Position numbers and translations under genes: made by a program
Notes under the pieces: model-generated
What the model was told of the DNA's origin: nothing
Databases searched by the model: none
The model's input: the letters and a program-made list of their open reading frames with translations, nothing else
DNA from: Zoogloeaceae bacterium G21618-S1
GTDB taxonomy: Bacteria > Pseudomonadota > Gammaproteobacteria > Burkholderiales > Rhodocyclaceae
Reading direction: 5' to 3'
DNA: 64,000 bases
NCBI GenBank assembly: GCA_027214125.1
Contig: JAPWHF010000005.1
Coordinates: forward strand, 62,951 to 126,950
Shown here: in pieces, positions 16,314-25,933 of the stretch
Numbering within the stretch: the stretch's first letter is position 1
Layout: each line of letters begins with the position of its first letter

Positions 16314-18583
16314 GGCGTCTCCGGCAAAGGCCAGTGCAAATGAAAGGTGGTGCCGTGCCCCGGCGTGCTGTCGATATGAATCCGCGCGCCGTGGCCTTGC
16401 GCGATTTTGCGCACGATGGACAATCCGAGACCGGTGCCCGTTTCACGGGTGGTGAAAAAAGGCTCGAAGACCTGATTGACGATATCTGCCGGCATGCCGA
16501 CGCCCGTGTCGCTGATCCGGAAATCCAGCGCGCCGTCGCTCACCCCATCGACCGCGACGCGCAGCGTGCCGCCATCCGGCATGGCGTGCAGGGCGTTGAT
16601 GAACAGGTTGAGCAACAGCTGCTTGAGCTGCTGCGGATCGGCCAGCACGGCGGGCGCAGTTTCGAGACCGAAGTGATCGATGGCCACACCCGCGCTGCGC
16701 GCTTCCTTGCGCACCCAGAAGCACACGTCTTCGACCACGTCGGCCAAGGCACAGGCGCGCATCTGCGGCACCGGCGCAGCGGCGAAGCCGCGAAAACTCT
16801 TGAGGAAGCCGGCCAGACGGTCGATTTCGCCCTCAAGGCGCGCCAGCGCTTCGGGCACGCCGGCGGGTAATTGTTCTTCATACATCAGGGCCTGCGCGAC
16901 CGCTTTCATGCCGGCCAGCGGATTGCCGATTTCATGTGCCAGGCCCATCGACAGTTCGCCGAAAGAGATCAGCTTTTCCATCTGGAACATATGCCGGTCC
17001 AGCTCGCGGCGCTCGTCCACCAGATGGCGTTCATCGCTGACATCGCGCACCACCAGCAACAAGCCCCCGGCGTAGGCGGTCACGGCCAGCGCCAACACCC
17101 GGCCCGATGTATTGAAGTCTTCGCGCCACTCCGGGCCGCTCAGCAGCGCCTCATCGGCCCGCGAGGACAGCGCCGGCCAGGGCGCCCAAAGATCGGCAAA
17201 CACCGGCTGCTCGGCCACCGCAGCGGCACTCAGGCCGAGCAGATCGATCGCCTGCGCATTGGCCAGGCGCAGGCGCCCGCCACGATCAACCGCCAGCACA
17301 CCGTCACCCAAATGCTGAATCAAGGTCGCCAGGAACGCGCGCTCGTGCTCCAGGTCGCGGGTGCGCGCCTTGACCTCGACCTCCAGCCCGTCGCGCTGTG
17401 CTTCGAGGGAGGTGTATAGCGTTTGCAATCGCGCGGCCATGGCGTTGAAGCGCTCGCCCAGTGCGGAGATTTCGTCATTGCCGGGAATGGTGACCCGCCG
17501 GCCGAAGTCGCCTGCGGCGATGGCCTCGGTCTCTTTGGACAGCGCATCCATCGGGCCAAGCAGGCGCCGGGAGATGACGAAACCGCCAATCGCGGTCACC
17601 GCCAGCGCCAGCACCAGCACGCCATAGAGCAGATAGAGGTTGAACACCCGCTCGAACAGGCTGCTTTCAGGAAAGGCCAGCGCCACCGCCCACTGGCTGG
17701 TGTCGCCGGCCGCACCCACCGGTGCCACGGCGGTGATCCAGCCATCGGCCGCCAGCGTGGTGATCTGCTGCGCGGCCAGCATCTGATTGACCACGGCCGC
17801 GTCAAAACGGTTGACCAGATCGGCCACCGGCCGCATCCGCATGCCTTGATTTGCCTCGCCGGCGGCGCGCACGAGGTAGTGGCCCGCCCGGTCAAACAGA
17901 AAAGCGGTGCCACGGCGCGCGTCGGCCATCTGCTGAATCTGGTCGAGCAGCACGTCGGCATTGAGGTTGACGATGAGCAGGCCGGGCGCGCGCGTGGCCG
18001 TGCCGGGCACCACCGTACCGAGCCGGATCACCGGCCGCTCGGGGGTTTCGGTGCGACCGAATTCGACGTTCAGATCGAGCGGCGAAATATAGATGCGCCC
18101 CGGCGGCGTAGCGAGCGCGTCGCGCACGTAGTAGCGGTCTGATTTGTCCTGCAGGCTTTCGGGCGGCGTCACGCGCACCTGCCCGCCCACGCGGTCGACT
18201 CGCACCAGTTCCTGGCCCTCGGCGCTCAGATAGCGGATCTGAAACAGATGCTGGTAAATGCCCGACAGCCGCGCCAGCGCCACGGCGGTGTTTTCGCGCG
18301 CCAGGGGCTCGCCCTCGGTGCCCATGGCGTCACGAAAGGCGTTGATTTCAGGCGCGGTGGACAGCGCCAGCAACTGCGCCGACACCTGCTGGAAAAAGCG
18401 GTCGACGCCCTCGCCGCGCAGGCTGACCTCCTGCTTGAGCCCGGCCAGGGTTTCGCCGCGCAGCGCATCGACCGAAAAGTACACACCGATCACGCCCGCC
18501 ATGGCAGTGGGCAGCACCGCCGCCACCAGAAACGCGAGGTAGATCCGGCGGGTCAGACCGCCAAGCCGGGGCCAGGTCAGCAT
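16310..18583 (-). CDS. Membrane sensor histidine kinase (dCache-HAMP-PAS)
   Basis: A 757-residue kinase. Transmembrane helix 1 is at about 14-37, a periplasmic double-Cache-like domain at about 40-310 (YYVRDALATPPGRIYISPLDLN is a Cache signature), and helix 2 at about 314-338. Then come HAMP, a coiled coil, a PAS-like domain (about 412-515), the phospho-acceptor H550 in MGLAHEIGNPLAGM, the N-box LLLNLFINALHAM and the G-boxes DTGVGM and GTGLGLSIV. The layout resembles DctB-type sensors. The periplasmic domain would face iodate or another small ligand directly, though the ligand cannot be predicted. The gene starts only 12 bp after the ubiD stop, so transcription may read in from ubiD. It partners the overlapping regulator gene. 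Confidence 0.9.
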   Translation of the reverse strand: MLTWPRLGGLTRRIYLAFLVAAVLPTAMAGVIGVYFSVDALRGETLAGLKQEVSLRGEGVDRFFQQVSAQLLALSTAPEINAFRDAMGTEGEPLARENTAVALARLSGIYQHLFQIRYLSAEGQELVRVDRVGGQVRVTPPESLQDKSDRYYVRDALATPPGRIYISPLDLNVEFGRTETPERPVIRLGTVVPGTATRAPGLLIVNLNADVLLDQIQQMADARRGTAFLFDRAGHYLVRAAGEANQGMRMRPVADLVNRFDAAVVNQMLAAQQITTLAADGWITAVAPVGAAGDTSQWAVALAFPESSLFERVFNLYLLYGVLVLALAVTAIGGFVISRRLLGPMDALSKETEAIAAGDFGRRVTIPGNDEISALGERFNAMAARLQTLYTSLEAQRDGLEVEVKARTRDLEHERAFLATLIQHLGDGVLAVDRGGRLRLANAQAIDLLGLSAAAVAEQPVFADLWAPWPALSSRADEALLSGPEWREDFNTSGRVLALAVTAYAGGLLLVVRDVSDERHLVDERRELDRHMFQMEKLISFGELSMGLAHEIGNPLAGMKAVAQALMYEEQLPAGVPEALARLEGEIDRLAGFLKSFRGFAAAPVPQMRACALADVVEDVCFWVRKEARSAGVAIDHFGLETAPAVLADPQQLKQLLLNLFINALHAMPDGGTLRVAVDGVSDGALDFRISDTGVGMPADIVNQVFEPFFTTRETGTGLGLSIVRKIAQGHGARIHIDSTPGHGTTFHLHWPLPETP

Positions 18584-18595
18584 GATGTGGTCACA

Positions 18596-20077
18596 TCACA
18601 GGCCGAGCTGATCCCACAGGCCGTCGATACGCGTCTTGACCGCGTCGTCCATGACGATGGGCCGGCCCCATTCGCGATGCGTCTCGCCCGGCCATTTGTT
18701 GGTCGCATCCAGGCCCATCTTGGAGCCCAGACCGGACTCGGGGCTGGCGAAGTCGAGATAGTCGATGGGGGTGTTGTCGACCAGCACCGTATCGCGCGTG
18801 GCGTCGATGCGGGTGGTCATGGCCCAGATCACTTCTTTCCAGTCGCGGGTATCGACATCGTCGTCCACCACGATGATGAACTTGGTGTACATGAACTGGC
18901 GCAGAAAGCTCCAGATACCGAACATCACGCGCTTGGCGTGGCCGGGGTAGGCCTTCTTGATGCTGACCACCGCCAGCCGGTAAGAGCAGCCTTCGGGCGG
19001 CAGGTAGAAATCGACGATCTCGGGGTACTGCTTTTGCAGCAGCGGCACGAAGACTTCGTTGAGCGCCACGCCGAGCATGGCCGGCTCGTCGGGCGGCTTG
19101 CCGGTGTAGGTGCTGTGGTAGATCGGGTTCTTGCGCAAGGTGATGCGCTCGATGGTGAACACCGGGAACGGCGCCTGCTCGTTGTAGTAACCGGTGTGGT
19201 CGCCATACGGGCCTTCCATGGCGGTCTCGCCGGGATGGATCACGCCTTCGAGCACGATCTCGGCCGAGGCGGGCACCTGCAGGTCGCTGCCCATGCACTT
19301 GACCAGCTCGGTCTTGGCGCCGCGCAGCAGACCGGCAAACTGGTATTCAGACAGCGAATCGGGCACCGGGGTGACCGCGCCGAGAATGGTGGCCGGGTCA
19401 CAACCGAGCACCACCGCCACCGGGAAAGGCTGACCCGGGTTGGCCTTTTGATGGTCACGAAAATCGAGCGCGCCGCCACGGTGCGCCAGCCAGCGCATGA
19501 TCACCTTGTTCGGCGCGATCACCTGCTGACGATAGATGCCCAGGTTCTGCCGCTTCTGGTTCGGGCCGCGCGTCACCACCAGGCCCCAGGTGATCAGCGG
19601 TGCCGCGTCTTCGGGCCAGCAATGCTGGATCGGCAGACGGGCCAGATCGACCGCTTCGCCCGCCCACACCACTTCCTGGCAAGGCGCCGAGCGCACTTCC
19701 TTGGGCGACATGTTGAGCACCTGGCGGAACATCGGCAGCTTTTCCCAAGCGTCGCGCAGCCCCTTGGGCGGCTCGGGCTCTTTCAGGAAGGCGAGCAGGC
19801 GGCCGACCTCACGCAATTGCGCTTTCCAGTCGCCCTCCACGCCCATGCCCAGCGCGACCCGCTCGGGCGTGCCAAACAGATTGGCCAGCACCGGCATGGC
19901 CTGCGGCACACCGCGGGTGGTCGGTTTTTCGAACAGCAAGGCCGGGCCGCCTGCGCGCAACACCCGGTCGGCGATTTCGGTCATTTCGAGGTGCGTATCC
20001 ACCGGCACGGTGATCCGCTTGAGATCGCCGCGCGCCTCGAGTTGGTCGATAAAATCGCGCAGATCCTTGTATTGCAT
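18596..20077 (-). CDS. ubiD: UbiD family 4-hydroxy-3-polyprenylbenzoate decarboxylase
   Basis: A 493-residue prenylated-FMN-dependent decarboxylase starting at [22 protein letters not shown], the canonical UbiD opening. Diagnostic segments include [60 protein letters not shown] (family glutamates) and [27 protein letters not shown]. It removes the carboxyl group of the prenylated benzoate in ubiquinone synthesis. UbiA and UbiC are encoded 1.3 kb away on the same strand. Confidence 0.95.
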   Translation of the reverse strand: MQYKDLRDFIDQLEARGDLKRITVPVDTHLEMTEIADRVLRAGGPALLFEKPTTRGVPQAMPVLANLFGTPERVALGMGVEGDWKAQLREVGRLLAFLKEPEPPKGLRDAWEKLPMFRQVLNMSPKEVRSAPCQEVVWAGEAVDLARLPIQHCWPEDAAPLITWGLVVTRGPNQKRQNLGIYRQQVIAPNKVIMRWLAHRGGALDFRDHQKANPGQPFPVAVVLGCDPATILGAVTPVPDSLSEYQFAGLLRGAKTELVKCMGSDLQVPASAEIVLEGVIHPGETAMEGPYGDHTGYYNEQAPFPVFTIERITLRKNPIYHSTYTGKPPDEPAMLGVALNEVFVPLLQKQYPEIVDFYLPPEGCSYRLAVVSIKKAYPGHAKRVMFGIWSFLRQFMYTKFIIVVDDDVDTRDWKEVIWAMTTRIDATRDTVLVDNTPIDYLDFASPESGLGSKMGLDATNKWPGETHREWGRPIVMDDAVKTRIDGLWDQLGL

Positions 20078-20312
20078 GAGCTCGTCCCGATTGAATACTG
20101 AGGCGGATTATAGGCGTGCGCCCGAAGCACCGCTTTGCGGGCCAACAGAAAAAACCGGCGCCATGCAACCAAGGTACTAGGCGACGCCATTGCCCGACAC
20201 ATTGACCCCGGCCGCAACCGCCGATCGGCTACAGGCTTTCCCGATCACCACTTTTCTGACATCCTCACTCCGTTCGTCATACACCATCTGCATCGTCGCT
20301 ATTCGGAGTCCT

Positions 20313-21206
20313 ATGTTCAAACGCGCCTTGGCCACCACCGCACTCGCACTGGCGGCATCCTCCGCCCAAGCCATCACCATCGAGTTCGATTACAGCTACG
20401 ACACCAGCGGTTTCTTTACCGATCAGCACAAGTCGGTGATGAATGCCATCGCGGGTGAATTCGGCACGCGACTAACGGACTCGCTGGCGGCCATTACGGT
20501 CAGCAGCAACAACGTGTTCCAGCCCCGAGTCGATCTGATTACCGATGGCACCCCGACATTCGCCCCGAGTCAGTCGATTCCACAAGACACGCTGCGCATC
20601 TTCGTCGGCGCACGCAGCCTGACAGGCAGCACGCTTGCCGAAGGCGGCGGCGGCTTCTCTGCCGGCGGCTCCAGCACCTTCATCGACAACCTGAACAACC
20701 GCAGCCAGGCCTTGCCACAAGGCCTCGACTTCGGCCCCTTCGGCGGCGCCATGGTCTTCAACACGGCCACCACCTGGTATCTGGACGACAATGTCACCAC
20801 CGTCGAGTCCTTCAGTGGCTTTGACTTCTACTCGACGGCCATCCACGAACTGGGCCATGTCCTCGGCGTCGGCACCTCGGCGGCCTGGACCAACAACACC
20901 TCGGGCCTCAGCTTCACCGGCGCCACTGCAATGGCCAGCTACGGCGGCCCGGTGCCGCTCGCCAACAGCGGCCACCTGCTCAAAAGCATCGACTCGACTT
21001 TCATGGGCAGCTTGCAGGAACCGGCGCTGACCCCATCGATCACCGCCGGGCAGCGCAAATACTTCACCGAGCTCGACTGGGCTCTGCTCTCCGACATCGG
21101 CTGGCAAGTGGCTGCCGTGCCCGAGCCCGAAACCTGGGCAATGATGCTGGCCGGTCTGGGCCTGCTCGGCTGGCGCCTGCGCCGCGGGGTCGCCAAGACC
21201 GCCTGA
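20313..21206 (+). CDS. PEP-CTERM metalloprotease (NF038122-like)
   Basis: A 297-residue exported protein starting at MFKRALATTALALAASSAQA, a clear signal peptide, with GGAGTCC upstream. A zinc-protease motif HELGHVLGVG (HExxH plus downstream Gly) lies near residue 180. The C-terminus has the PEP-CTERM signal VPEPETWAMMLAGLGLLGWRLRRG. The N-terminal half (ITIEFDYSYDTSGFF) and the central HELGH match the NF038122 metalloprotease family as I recall it. It is the second PEP-CTERM protein in the window and would be processed by an exosortase encoded elsewhere. Its substrate is unknown. Confidence 0.85.
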   Translation: MFKRALATTALALAASSAQAITIEFDYSYDTSGFFTDQHKSVMNAIAGEFGTRLTDSLAAITVSSNNVFQPRVDLITDGTPTFAPSQSIPQDTLRIFVGARSLTGSTLAEGGGGFSAGGSSTFIDNLNNRSQALPQGLDFGPFGGAMVFNTATTWYLDDNVTTVESFSGFDFYSTAIHELGHVLGVGTSAAWTNNTSGLSFTGATAMASYGGPVPLANSGHLLKSIDSTFMGSLQEPALTPSITAGQRKYFTELDWALLSDIGWQVAAVPEPETWAMMLAGLGLLGWRLRRGVAKTA

Positions 21207-21216
21207 CGCCGCTCAT

Positions 21217-21298
21217 GTAGGGCGGATAAGCCGCAGGCGCATCCGCCATTCGTGCCCCGATGTACCGATGCTGGCGGATGCACTTCGCTTATCCACCC
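21217..21298. repeat. REP pair after the metalloprotease gene
   Basis: Inverted REP units at 21217-21247 and 21273-21298 share the GTAGGGCGGATAAG core; the right unit is degenerate (TTATCCACCC). They are intergenic, 10 bp after the gene's stop. Confidence 0.82.
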
Positions 21299-21330
21299 GA
21301 CGGCATCGGCGGCGGCAGGCCGCACCGAAC

Positions 21331-21365
21331 AAAAAAAGGCCACCCGCTCCGGTGGCCTTTTGTTT
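21331..21365. terminator. Bidirectional terminator between the metalloprotease gene and ubiA
   Basis: A 7-bp stem GGCCACC/GGTGGCC (21338-21344/21351-21357) is flanked by seven A on the left and TTTTGTTT on the right. It can end transcription of the plus-strand metalloprotease and of the minus-strand ubi genes. Confidence 0.9.
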
Positions 21366-21382
21366 GCCCAAGGCGGCGATAC

Positions 21383-22255
21383 TCAGCCCATCGGCTTGAT
21401 CCAGTAGTCGAGCACCAGCCCGACAAACACCACCAGGCCGACCCAGTTATTGTGCAAAAAGGCGCGAAAGCAGCGGTCGCGTTCGCGACCGCGGATCAGC
21501 GCAAAGTGATAGACCATGATCGCCGCCGCCACCAGCAAACCGAGCACATAGAACACCCCGCGCCCCATCGCCATACCGACCCAGGCCATCAAGGCGAGGA
21601 ACAGCGCGTAGCAAATCATCACCGCCGCCACATCAAAACGACCAAAGGTGATGGCCGAGGTCTTGAGGCCGATCTTCAGATCATCGGGCCGGTCGACCAT
21701 GGCGTATTCGGTGTCGTAGGCAATCGCCCAGAACACATTGGCCAGCAGCAGCAGCCAGGCTTCGGCCGGCACCGAAAACTGAATCGCCGCAAAAGCCATG
21801 GGGATACCGAAGCCAAAAGCCACCCCCAGATAGGCCTGCGGAATCGACAAAAAACGCTTGGTGAAGGGATAGCTCGCCGCCAGAAACACCGCCGGAATCG
21901 ACAACCAGCGCACCAGCGGATGCAGCGGCAAGATCAGCAAGAAAGCGAGACCGGCCAGTACCGCCGCCAATAGCAAGGCTTCGGTCGGCTTGACTTCACC
22001 GGTGGCCAGCGGCCGGTGGCGGGTGCGCTCGACATGGCCGTCAAAATTGCGGTCTGCGTAGTCATTGATCACGCAACCGGCCGAGCGCATCAGCACCGTG
22101 CCAAGCACGAAGATCCAGACGATGAAGGCCGACGGATGGCCCATGCCGGCAAACCACACGCCCCACAGCGTCGGCCACATCAGCAGCAAGATGCCGATCG
22201 GCTTGTCGAGCCGCATCAGCCGCTCGTAAATACGCAGACGTTCGGAAAGCCTCAT
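21383..22255 (-). CDS. ubiA: 4-hydroxybenzoate octaprenyltransferase UbiA
   Basis: A 290-residue inner-membrane prenyltransferase beginning MRLSERLRIYERLMRLDKPIGILLL. The first Asp-rich site is INDYADRNFDGHVERT and the second is around YDTEYAMVDRPDDLKIG; about eight hydrophobic helices are visible. It joins the polyprenyl chain to 4-hydroxybenzoate for ubiquinone. The start overlaps the ubiC stop by 4 nt (ATGA), so the two are co-translated. Confidence 0.95.
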   Translation of the reverse strand: MRLSERLRIYERLMRLDKPIGILLLMWPTLWGVWFAGMGHPSAFIVWIFVLGTVLMRSAGCVINDYADRNFDGHVERTRHRPLATGEVKPTEALLLAAVLAGLAFLLILPLHPLVRWLSIPAVFLAASYPFTKRFLSIPQAYLGVAFGFGIPMAFAAIQFSVPAEAWLLLLANVFWAIAYDTEYAMVDRPDDLKIGLKTSAITFGRFDVAAVMICYALFLALMAWVGMAMGRGVFYVLGLLVAAAIMVYHFALIRGRERDRCFRAFLHNNWVGLVVFVGLVLDYWIKPMG

Positions 22256-22824
22256 GGAGCGAGATTCAATATGGTTGGCAGAAACACCTCGCTGACCAGC
22301 AAGGCGCGACCGCGCAGGCGGAACAAGGAGCGGCGCGCCCACAGGCTGGCCGGCAGGCGAAGCTGACCGCTCATCAAATGCATGGCCCGATGATAACGCG
22401 CATCGCGGGTGTCGAGCCGGGTGCAACGCAGTGGCTGACGAACAATGCGCGGATCAGAAAACAGCGCCGCGCCCAGCGGCCGGCTGCCGATGCCATGAAA
22501 CAGTCGCCAGGCCCCGCGCAGGTTATGCCGCGGCAAGACCGAACGGGCATACACCACCGGCACCCCGTCGGCCAGCAGCAAGACCTCGCGCAACCACGCC
22601 CGATCGCTCACGCGCAGCCCGAGCAATTCGGCTTCATCCGGGTGCGGGCGCATCGGCGCCTGACGGATCACCCGCACCTCGAAGTGCGTGCAGCGCGCAC
22701 GAATACGGGCCGTCAACGACTGCGGATCGAGCAGCCAGGGCCGCAGACGCGGGCGCACGGTGGCCCGCGGCGGATGCGCGAGCCAGTCATCTCGGGTCGG
22801 GCGGGTTCGGAGGATCTGGGTCAT
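22252..22824 (-). CDS. ubiC: Chorismate pyruvate-lyase UbiC
   Basis: A 190-residue chorismate lyase producing 4-hydroxybenzoate and pyruvate for ubiquinone synthesis. Family features are LREVLLLADGVPVVYARSVLP, the GSRPLGAALFSDP segment and the ending RRSLFRLRGRALLVSEVFLP, whose Arg and Glu bind the product in known UbiC enzymes. It is followed directly by ubiA. The substrate/product order UbiC to UbiA matches the gene order. Confidence 0.92.
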   Translation of the reverse strand: MTQILRTRPTRDDWLAHPPRATVRPRLRPWLLDPQSLTARIRARCTHFEVRVIRQAPMRPHPDEAELLGLRVSDRAWLREVLLLADGVPVVYARSVLPRHNLRGAWRLFHGIGSRPLGAALFSDPRIVRQPLRCTRLDTRDARYHRAMHLMSGQLRLPASLWARRSLFRLRGRALLVSEVFLPTILNLAP

Positions 22825-22881
22825 GGGTGTGCGGCGCGCATCTTACCGCGTTCGCGGGGGCGAGGCATTGATGGGGAGACC

Positions 22882-22970
22882 GTAGGGCGGATAAGCCGCA
22901 GGCGCATCCGCCATCGGTGCCACATTGGGCGCCTGTTCGGCGGATGCGCCTGCGGCTTATCCGCCCTACG
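22882..22970. repeat. REP pair between ubiC and recG
   Basis: Inverted REP units at 22882-22912 and 22939-22970 with perfect GTAGGGCGGATAAG cores. The pair fills most of the gap between the ubiC start and the recG stop. Confidence 0.87.
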
Positions 22971-22974
22971 CAAG

Positions 22975-25044
22975 CTACGCACGGAGCAGGCTTTCGCGCC
23001 CAGCAACCCAGCGCTGCATGATCGACTCCGCCAATGCCGGCTGCTCGCGCAGCAGGGCTTCGGCCAGATCGCGGGCCTGTTCGACCAGGTCGCCATCGTT
23101 TTCGAGGTCGGCATAGCGCAGCAGCGGCACGCCGCTTTGTTTTGCGCCCACAAACTCGCCGGGGCCGCGGATGCGCAGGTCTTCGCGGGCGATCATGAAA
23201 CCGTCGGTGTGTTCAAAAATGACTTTCAGTCGTGCCCGTGCGGTGTCGGACAAGGCGTTGCCAAACAGCAAAATGCACACCGATTCGGCCGTGCCCCGCC
23301 CCACCCGGCCGCGCAACTGGTGCAGTTGCGCCAGGCCGAAGCGTTCGGCGTGTTCGATGATCATCAGGCTGGCGTTGGGCACGTCGACACCCACCTCGAT
23401 CACCGTAGTGGCCACCAGCAGATGCAGTTCGCCGGCAGCGAAGGCGGCCATGGTGGCGCGCTTTTCGTCGGCCTTGAGGCGGCCGTGCACCAGACCGACC
23501 TTGAGCTCTGGCAGCTGTTCGCTGAGCGAGGCGTGGGTGTCGATGGCGGTTTGCAGGTCCAACGTTTCGGACTCCTCGACCAGCGGGCACACCCAGTAGG
23601 CCTGGCGCCCTTCGGCGCAAGCGTCGCGCACCCGGCCGAGCACCTCGTCACGGCGCGCGTCGGACACCAGCTTGGTGAGAATCGGGGTGCGCCCCGGCGG
23701 CAACTCGTCGAGCACCGACACGTCGAGATCGGCGTAGTAACTCATGGCCAGCGTGCGCGGAATCGGCGTGGCCGACATCATCAGCATGTGGGGGCTGCCG
23801 GCGCTGCCTTTTTCGCGCAGCGCAAGGCGTTGGCGCACGCCGAAACGGTGCTGCTCGTCCACCACCGCGAGGCCGAGGCGCGGCAGGGCGACCGGGTCTT
23901 CGATGAGGGCGTGGGTGCCGACCGCCAGCATGCTCTGCCCGCTGGCCAGACGCTCCAAAGCCGCCGCGCGCACTTTTTTGCTCAAACTGCCGGAGATCCA
24001 CTCTACGGCCAGCCCCATCGGTTCAAGCCAGGCGGTGAGCTTGAGATAGTGCTGCTCGGCGAGGATCTCGGTCGGCGCCATCAGGGCGGCCTGCCAACCG
24101 GCCTCGACGGCGCGCAGCATGGCCAGCGCGGCGACGATGGTTTTGCCGCTGCCCACATCGCCTTGCAGCAGCCGTTGCATCGGGTAGGGCTGTGCCAGAT
24201 CGACGGCAATCTCGGCCTCGGTGCGCTGCTGTGCGCCGGTGAGCGCAAAGGGCAAGGCCGCGAGCAAGGCCTCGGTGAGCTGGCCGGTGCCGCGCAGTGG
24301 CGGTGCGGTGCGCGCACGCCGTTGCGCATGGGCCTTGCGCAGCGACAACTGCTGGACCAGCAACTCTTCGAACTTGATTCGCCGCCAGGCCGGGTGGGTG
24401 TGATCGAGCAGCGCCTCGGCATTGATCTCGGTGGGCGGCTGGTGGAGCAGGCGCACCGCCTCGCCGAAGGGCATCAGGCGCAGCGGACGACGCAGCGACT
24501 CGGGCAGCAGCTCGTCGAGCCGGTGTGCGTCGAGCGCCCGGCCGATGATCTTGCGCAGCGCGCTCTGGGCCAGCCCGGCGGTGGTCGGGTAGACCGGCGT
24601 CAGCGCGGTGGGCAGTGCTTCGCCCTCGTCCACACCACGGATGCGCGGGTGGATCATCTCGAAGCCGAACATGCCGCCACGCGCCTCGCCAAACAGGCGC
24701 ACACGCTGGCCGACGGCAAGTTGTTTTTGTTGCTGGGGGTAGAAGTGCAACAGGCGGACGGTGAGGCTGCCGGTGGCGTCCTGCACCTGGGCGACCAGTT
24801 GGCGGCGACCCCGGATGCGGATCTCGCAGTCGGTCACCACGCCCTCGACCTGCTGCGGCACGCCGGGATTCAACTCGGCGATGGCCGAGCAGTGGGTTTC
24901 ATCTTCGTAGCGCAACGGCAAGTGCAGGAGCAGGTCCTGCGGGCCGTGGATGTCGAGCTTGGCCAGCCGGCCCGCCAGTTGCGGGCCCACGCCCGGCCAG
25001 CCAGCGCGGTTAGCTGTAGACGCAACCGCCTTGGACGCTGGCAT
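22975..25044 (-). CDS. recG: ATP-dependent DNA helicase RecG
   Basis: A 689-residue monomeric fork-reversal helicase. An N-terminal wedge/OB region (GVGPQLAGRLAKLDI, LPLRYEDE) is followed by two helicase lobes with Walker A LLQGDVGSGKT, the RecG-type DEQH box VVDEQHRFGVRQR, MSATPIPRTLAMSYYADLDVSVLDELPPGRTPI, and the C-terminal QLRGRVGRG. It repairs stalled forks and branched DNA. The gene begins 21 bp after ridA and is probably co-transcribed with it. Confidence 0.97.
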   Translation of the reverse strand: MPASKAVASTANRAGWPGVGPQLAGRLAKLDIHGPQDLLLHLPLRYEDETHCSAIAELNPGVPQQVEGVVTDCEIRIRGRRQLVAQVQDATGSLTVRLLHFYPQQQKQLAVGQRVRLFGEARGGMFGFEMIHPRIRGVDEGEALPTALTPVYPTTAGLAQSALRKIIGRALDAHRLDELLPESLRRPLRLMPFGEAVRLLHQPPTEINAEALLDHTHPAWRRIKFEELLVQQLSLRKAHAQRRARTAPPLRGTGQLTEALLAALPFALTGAQQRTEAEIAVDLAQPYPMQRLLQGDVGSGKTIVAALAMLRAVEAGWQAALMAPTEILAEQHYLKLTAWLEPMGLAVEWISGSLSKKVRAAALERLASGQSMLAVGTHALIEDPVALPRLGLAVVDEQHRFGVRQRLALREKGSAGSPHMLMMSATPIPRTLAMSYYADLDVSVLDELPPGRTPILTKLVSDARRDEVLGRVRDACAEGRQAYWVCPLVEESETLDLQTAIDTHASLSEQLPELKVGLVHGRLKADEKRATMAAFAAGELHLLVATTVIEVGVDVPNASLMIIEHAERFGLAQLHQLRGRVGRGTAESVCILLFGNALSDTARARLKVIFEHTDGFMIAREDLRIRGPGEFVGAKQSGVPLLRYADLENDGDLVEQARDLAEALLREQPALAESIMQRWVAGRESLLRA

Positions 25045-25065
25045 ACGCAGGTCTGAATCAGCAGA

Positions 25066-25446
25066 TCAGTCGATGACGAGAATGGCGTCGGCCTCGACCA
25101 CGCCGCCCTTGGGCAGCTCCTTGATGCCGACCGCGGCGCGCGCAGGATAAGGCTGCGCAAAGTAGCGCGCCATGACTTCATTGACCTTGGCGAAGTTGGC
25201 CAGGTCGGTGAGGTAAATGGTGAGCTTGACCGCATCGGCCAGCGAACCGCCGGCGGCCTCGGCCACGGCCTTGAGGTTCTCGAACACACGCTCGGTCTGC
25301 GCCTCGAAGCCCTCGACCATGGTCATGGTGGCCGGGTCGAGGCCGATCTGGCCGGAGATATACACAGTGTTGCCGGCACGCACGGCCTGCGAATAGGTGC
25401 CGATGGCGGCCGGGGCATTGCTGGTAGCGATGATCTGTTTGCTCAT
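25066..25446 (-). CDS. ridA: RidA family reactive enamine/imine deaminase
   Basis: A 126-residue RidA/YjgF protein starting at [22 protein letters not shown] with GGAG upstream. The family motifs [10 protein letters not shown], the arginine in [14 protein letters not shown] and the closing VEADAILV are present. It hydrolyses reactive 2-aminoacrylate-type intermediates released by PLP enzymes. Two PLP-dependent sulfur-amino-acid enzymes lie a few kb away, but no operon link exists. Confidence 0.95.
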   Translation of the reverse strand: MSKQIIATSNAPAAIGTYSQAVRAGNTVYISGQIGLDPATMTMVEGFEAQTERVFENLKAVAEAAGGSLADAVKLTIYLTDLANFAKVNEVMARYFAQPYPARAAVGIKELPKGGVVEADAILVID

Positions 25447-25576
25447 GAATTCACTCTCCTGGGTCTGTCGACGACCGGCAAGCACATGGCTCGCGGGCAG
25501 CTGCACGGCATTGTAACCGGCCGATAAAACACACGTTTCGGACGAACCTTCGTTGCTAAAAACAGTCCATGCTGAC

Positions 25577-25924
25577 ATGGACAGCACGACTCAAATCACC
25601 CGCCTCAGCGCCATGCTCGACGGCCCGCACGACGGTCCCCTGCTGCGTTTTGGCCTGGGCAACGCCTATCTGCAGGCCGGCCAAGCCGCCGAGGCCGTCA
25701 AGCACTACCGCAACTGCCTGCAGCGCGACACGCTGTTTTCTGCCGCCTGGAAGCAACTGGGCAAGGCCTTGCTGGCCGACGGCCGACCCGACGAAGCCCT
25801 TGGCGCCTATCGTCAGGGACACCAGGTGGCCACCGACAAGGGCGACATCCAGGCTGCGCGCGAGATGGCGGTGTTCATCCGCCGACTGGAAAAAGCGACC
25901 GAGGCCAACACACCCCCCGATTAA
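25577..25924 (+). CDS. Small TPR-repeat protein
   Basis: A 115-residue cytoplasmic protein starting at [10 protein letters not shown]. The body is made of TPR-like helices: [45 protein letters not shown] is a textbook pair, then [20 protein letters not shown]. There is no catalytic motif; it probably acts as a protein-interaction scaffold. It is divergent from ridA and convergent with fliW, 9 bp away. A TTG start eight codons upstream is possible but not favoured. Confidence 0.75.
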   Translation: MDSTTQITRLSAMLDGPHDGPLLRFGLGNAYLQAGQAAEAVKHYRNCLQRDTLFSAAWKQLGKALLADGRPDEALGAYRQGHQVATDKGDIQAAREMAVFIRRLEKATEANTPPD

Positions 25925-25933
25925 GACCGCCGC

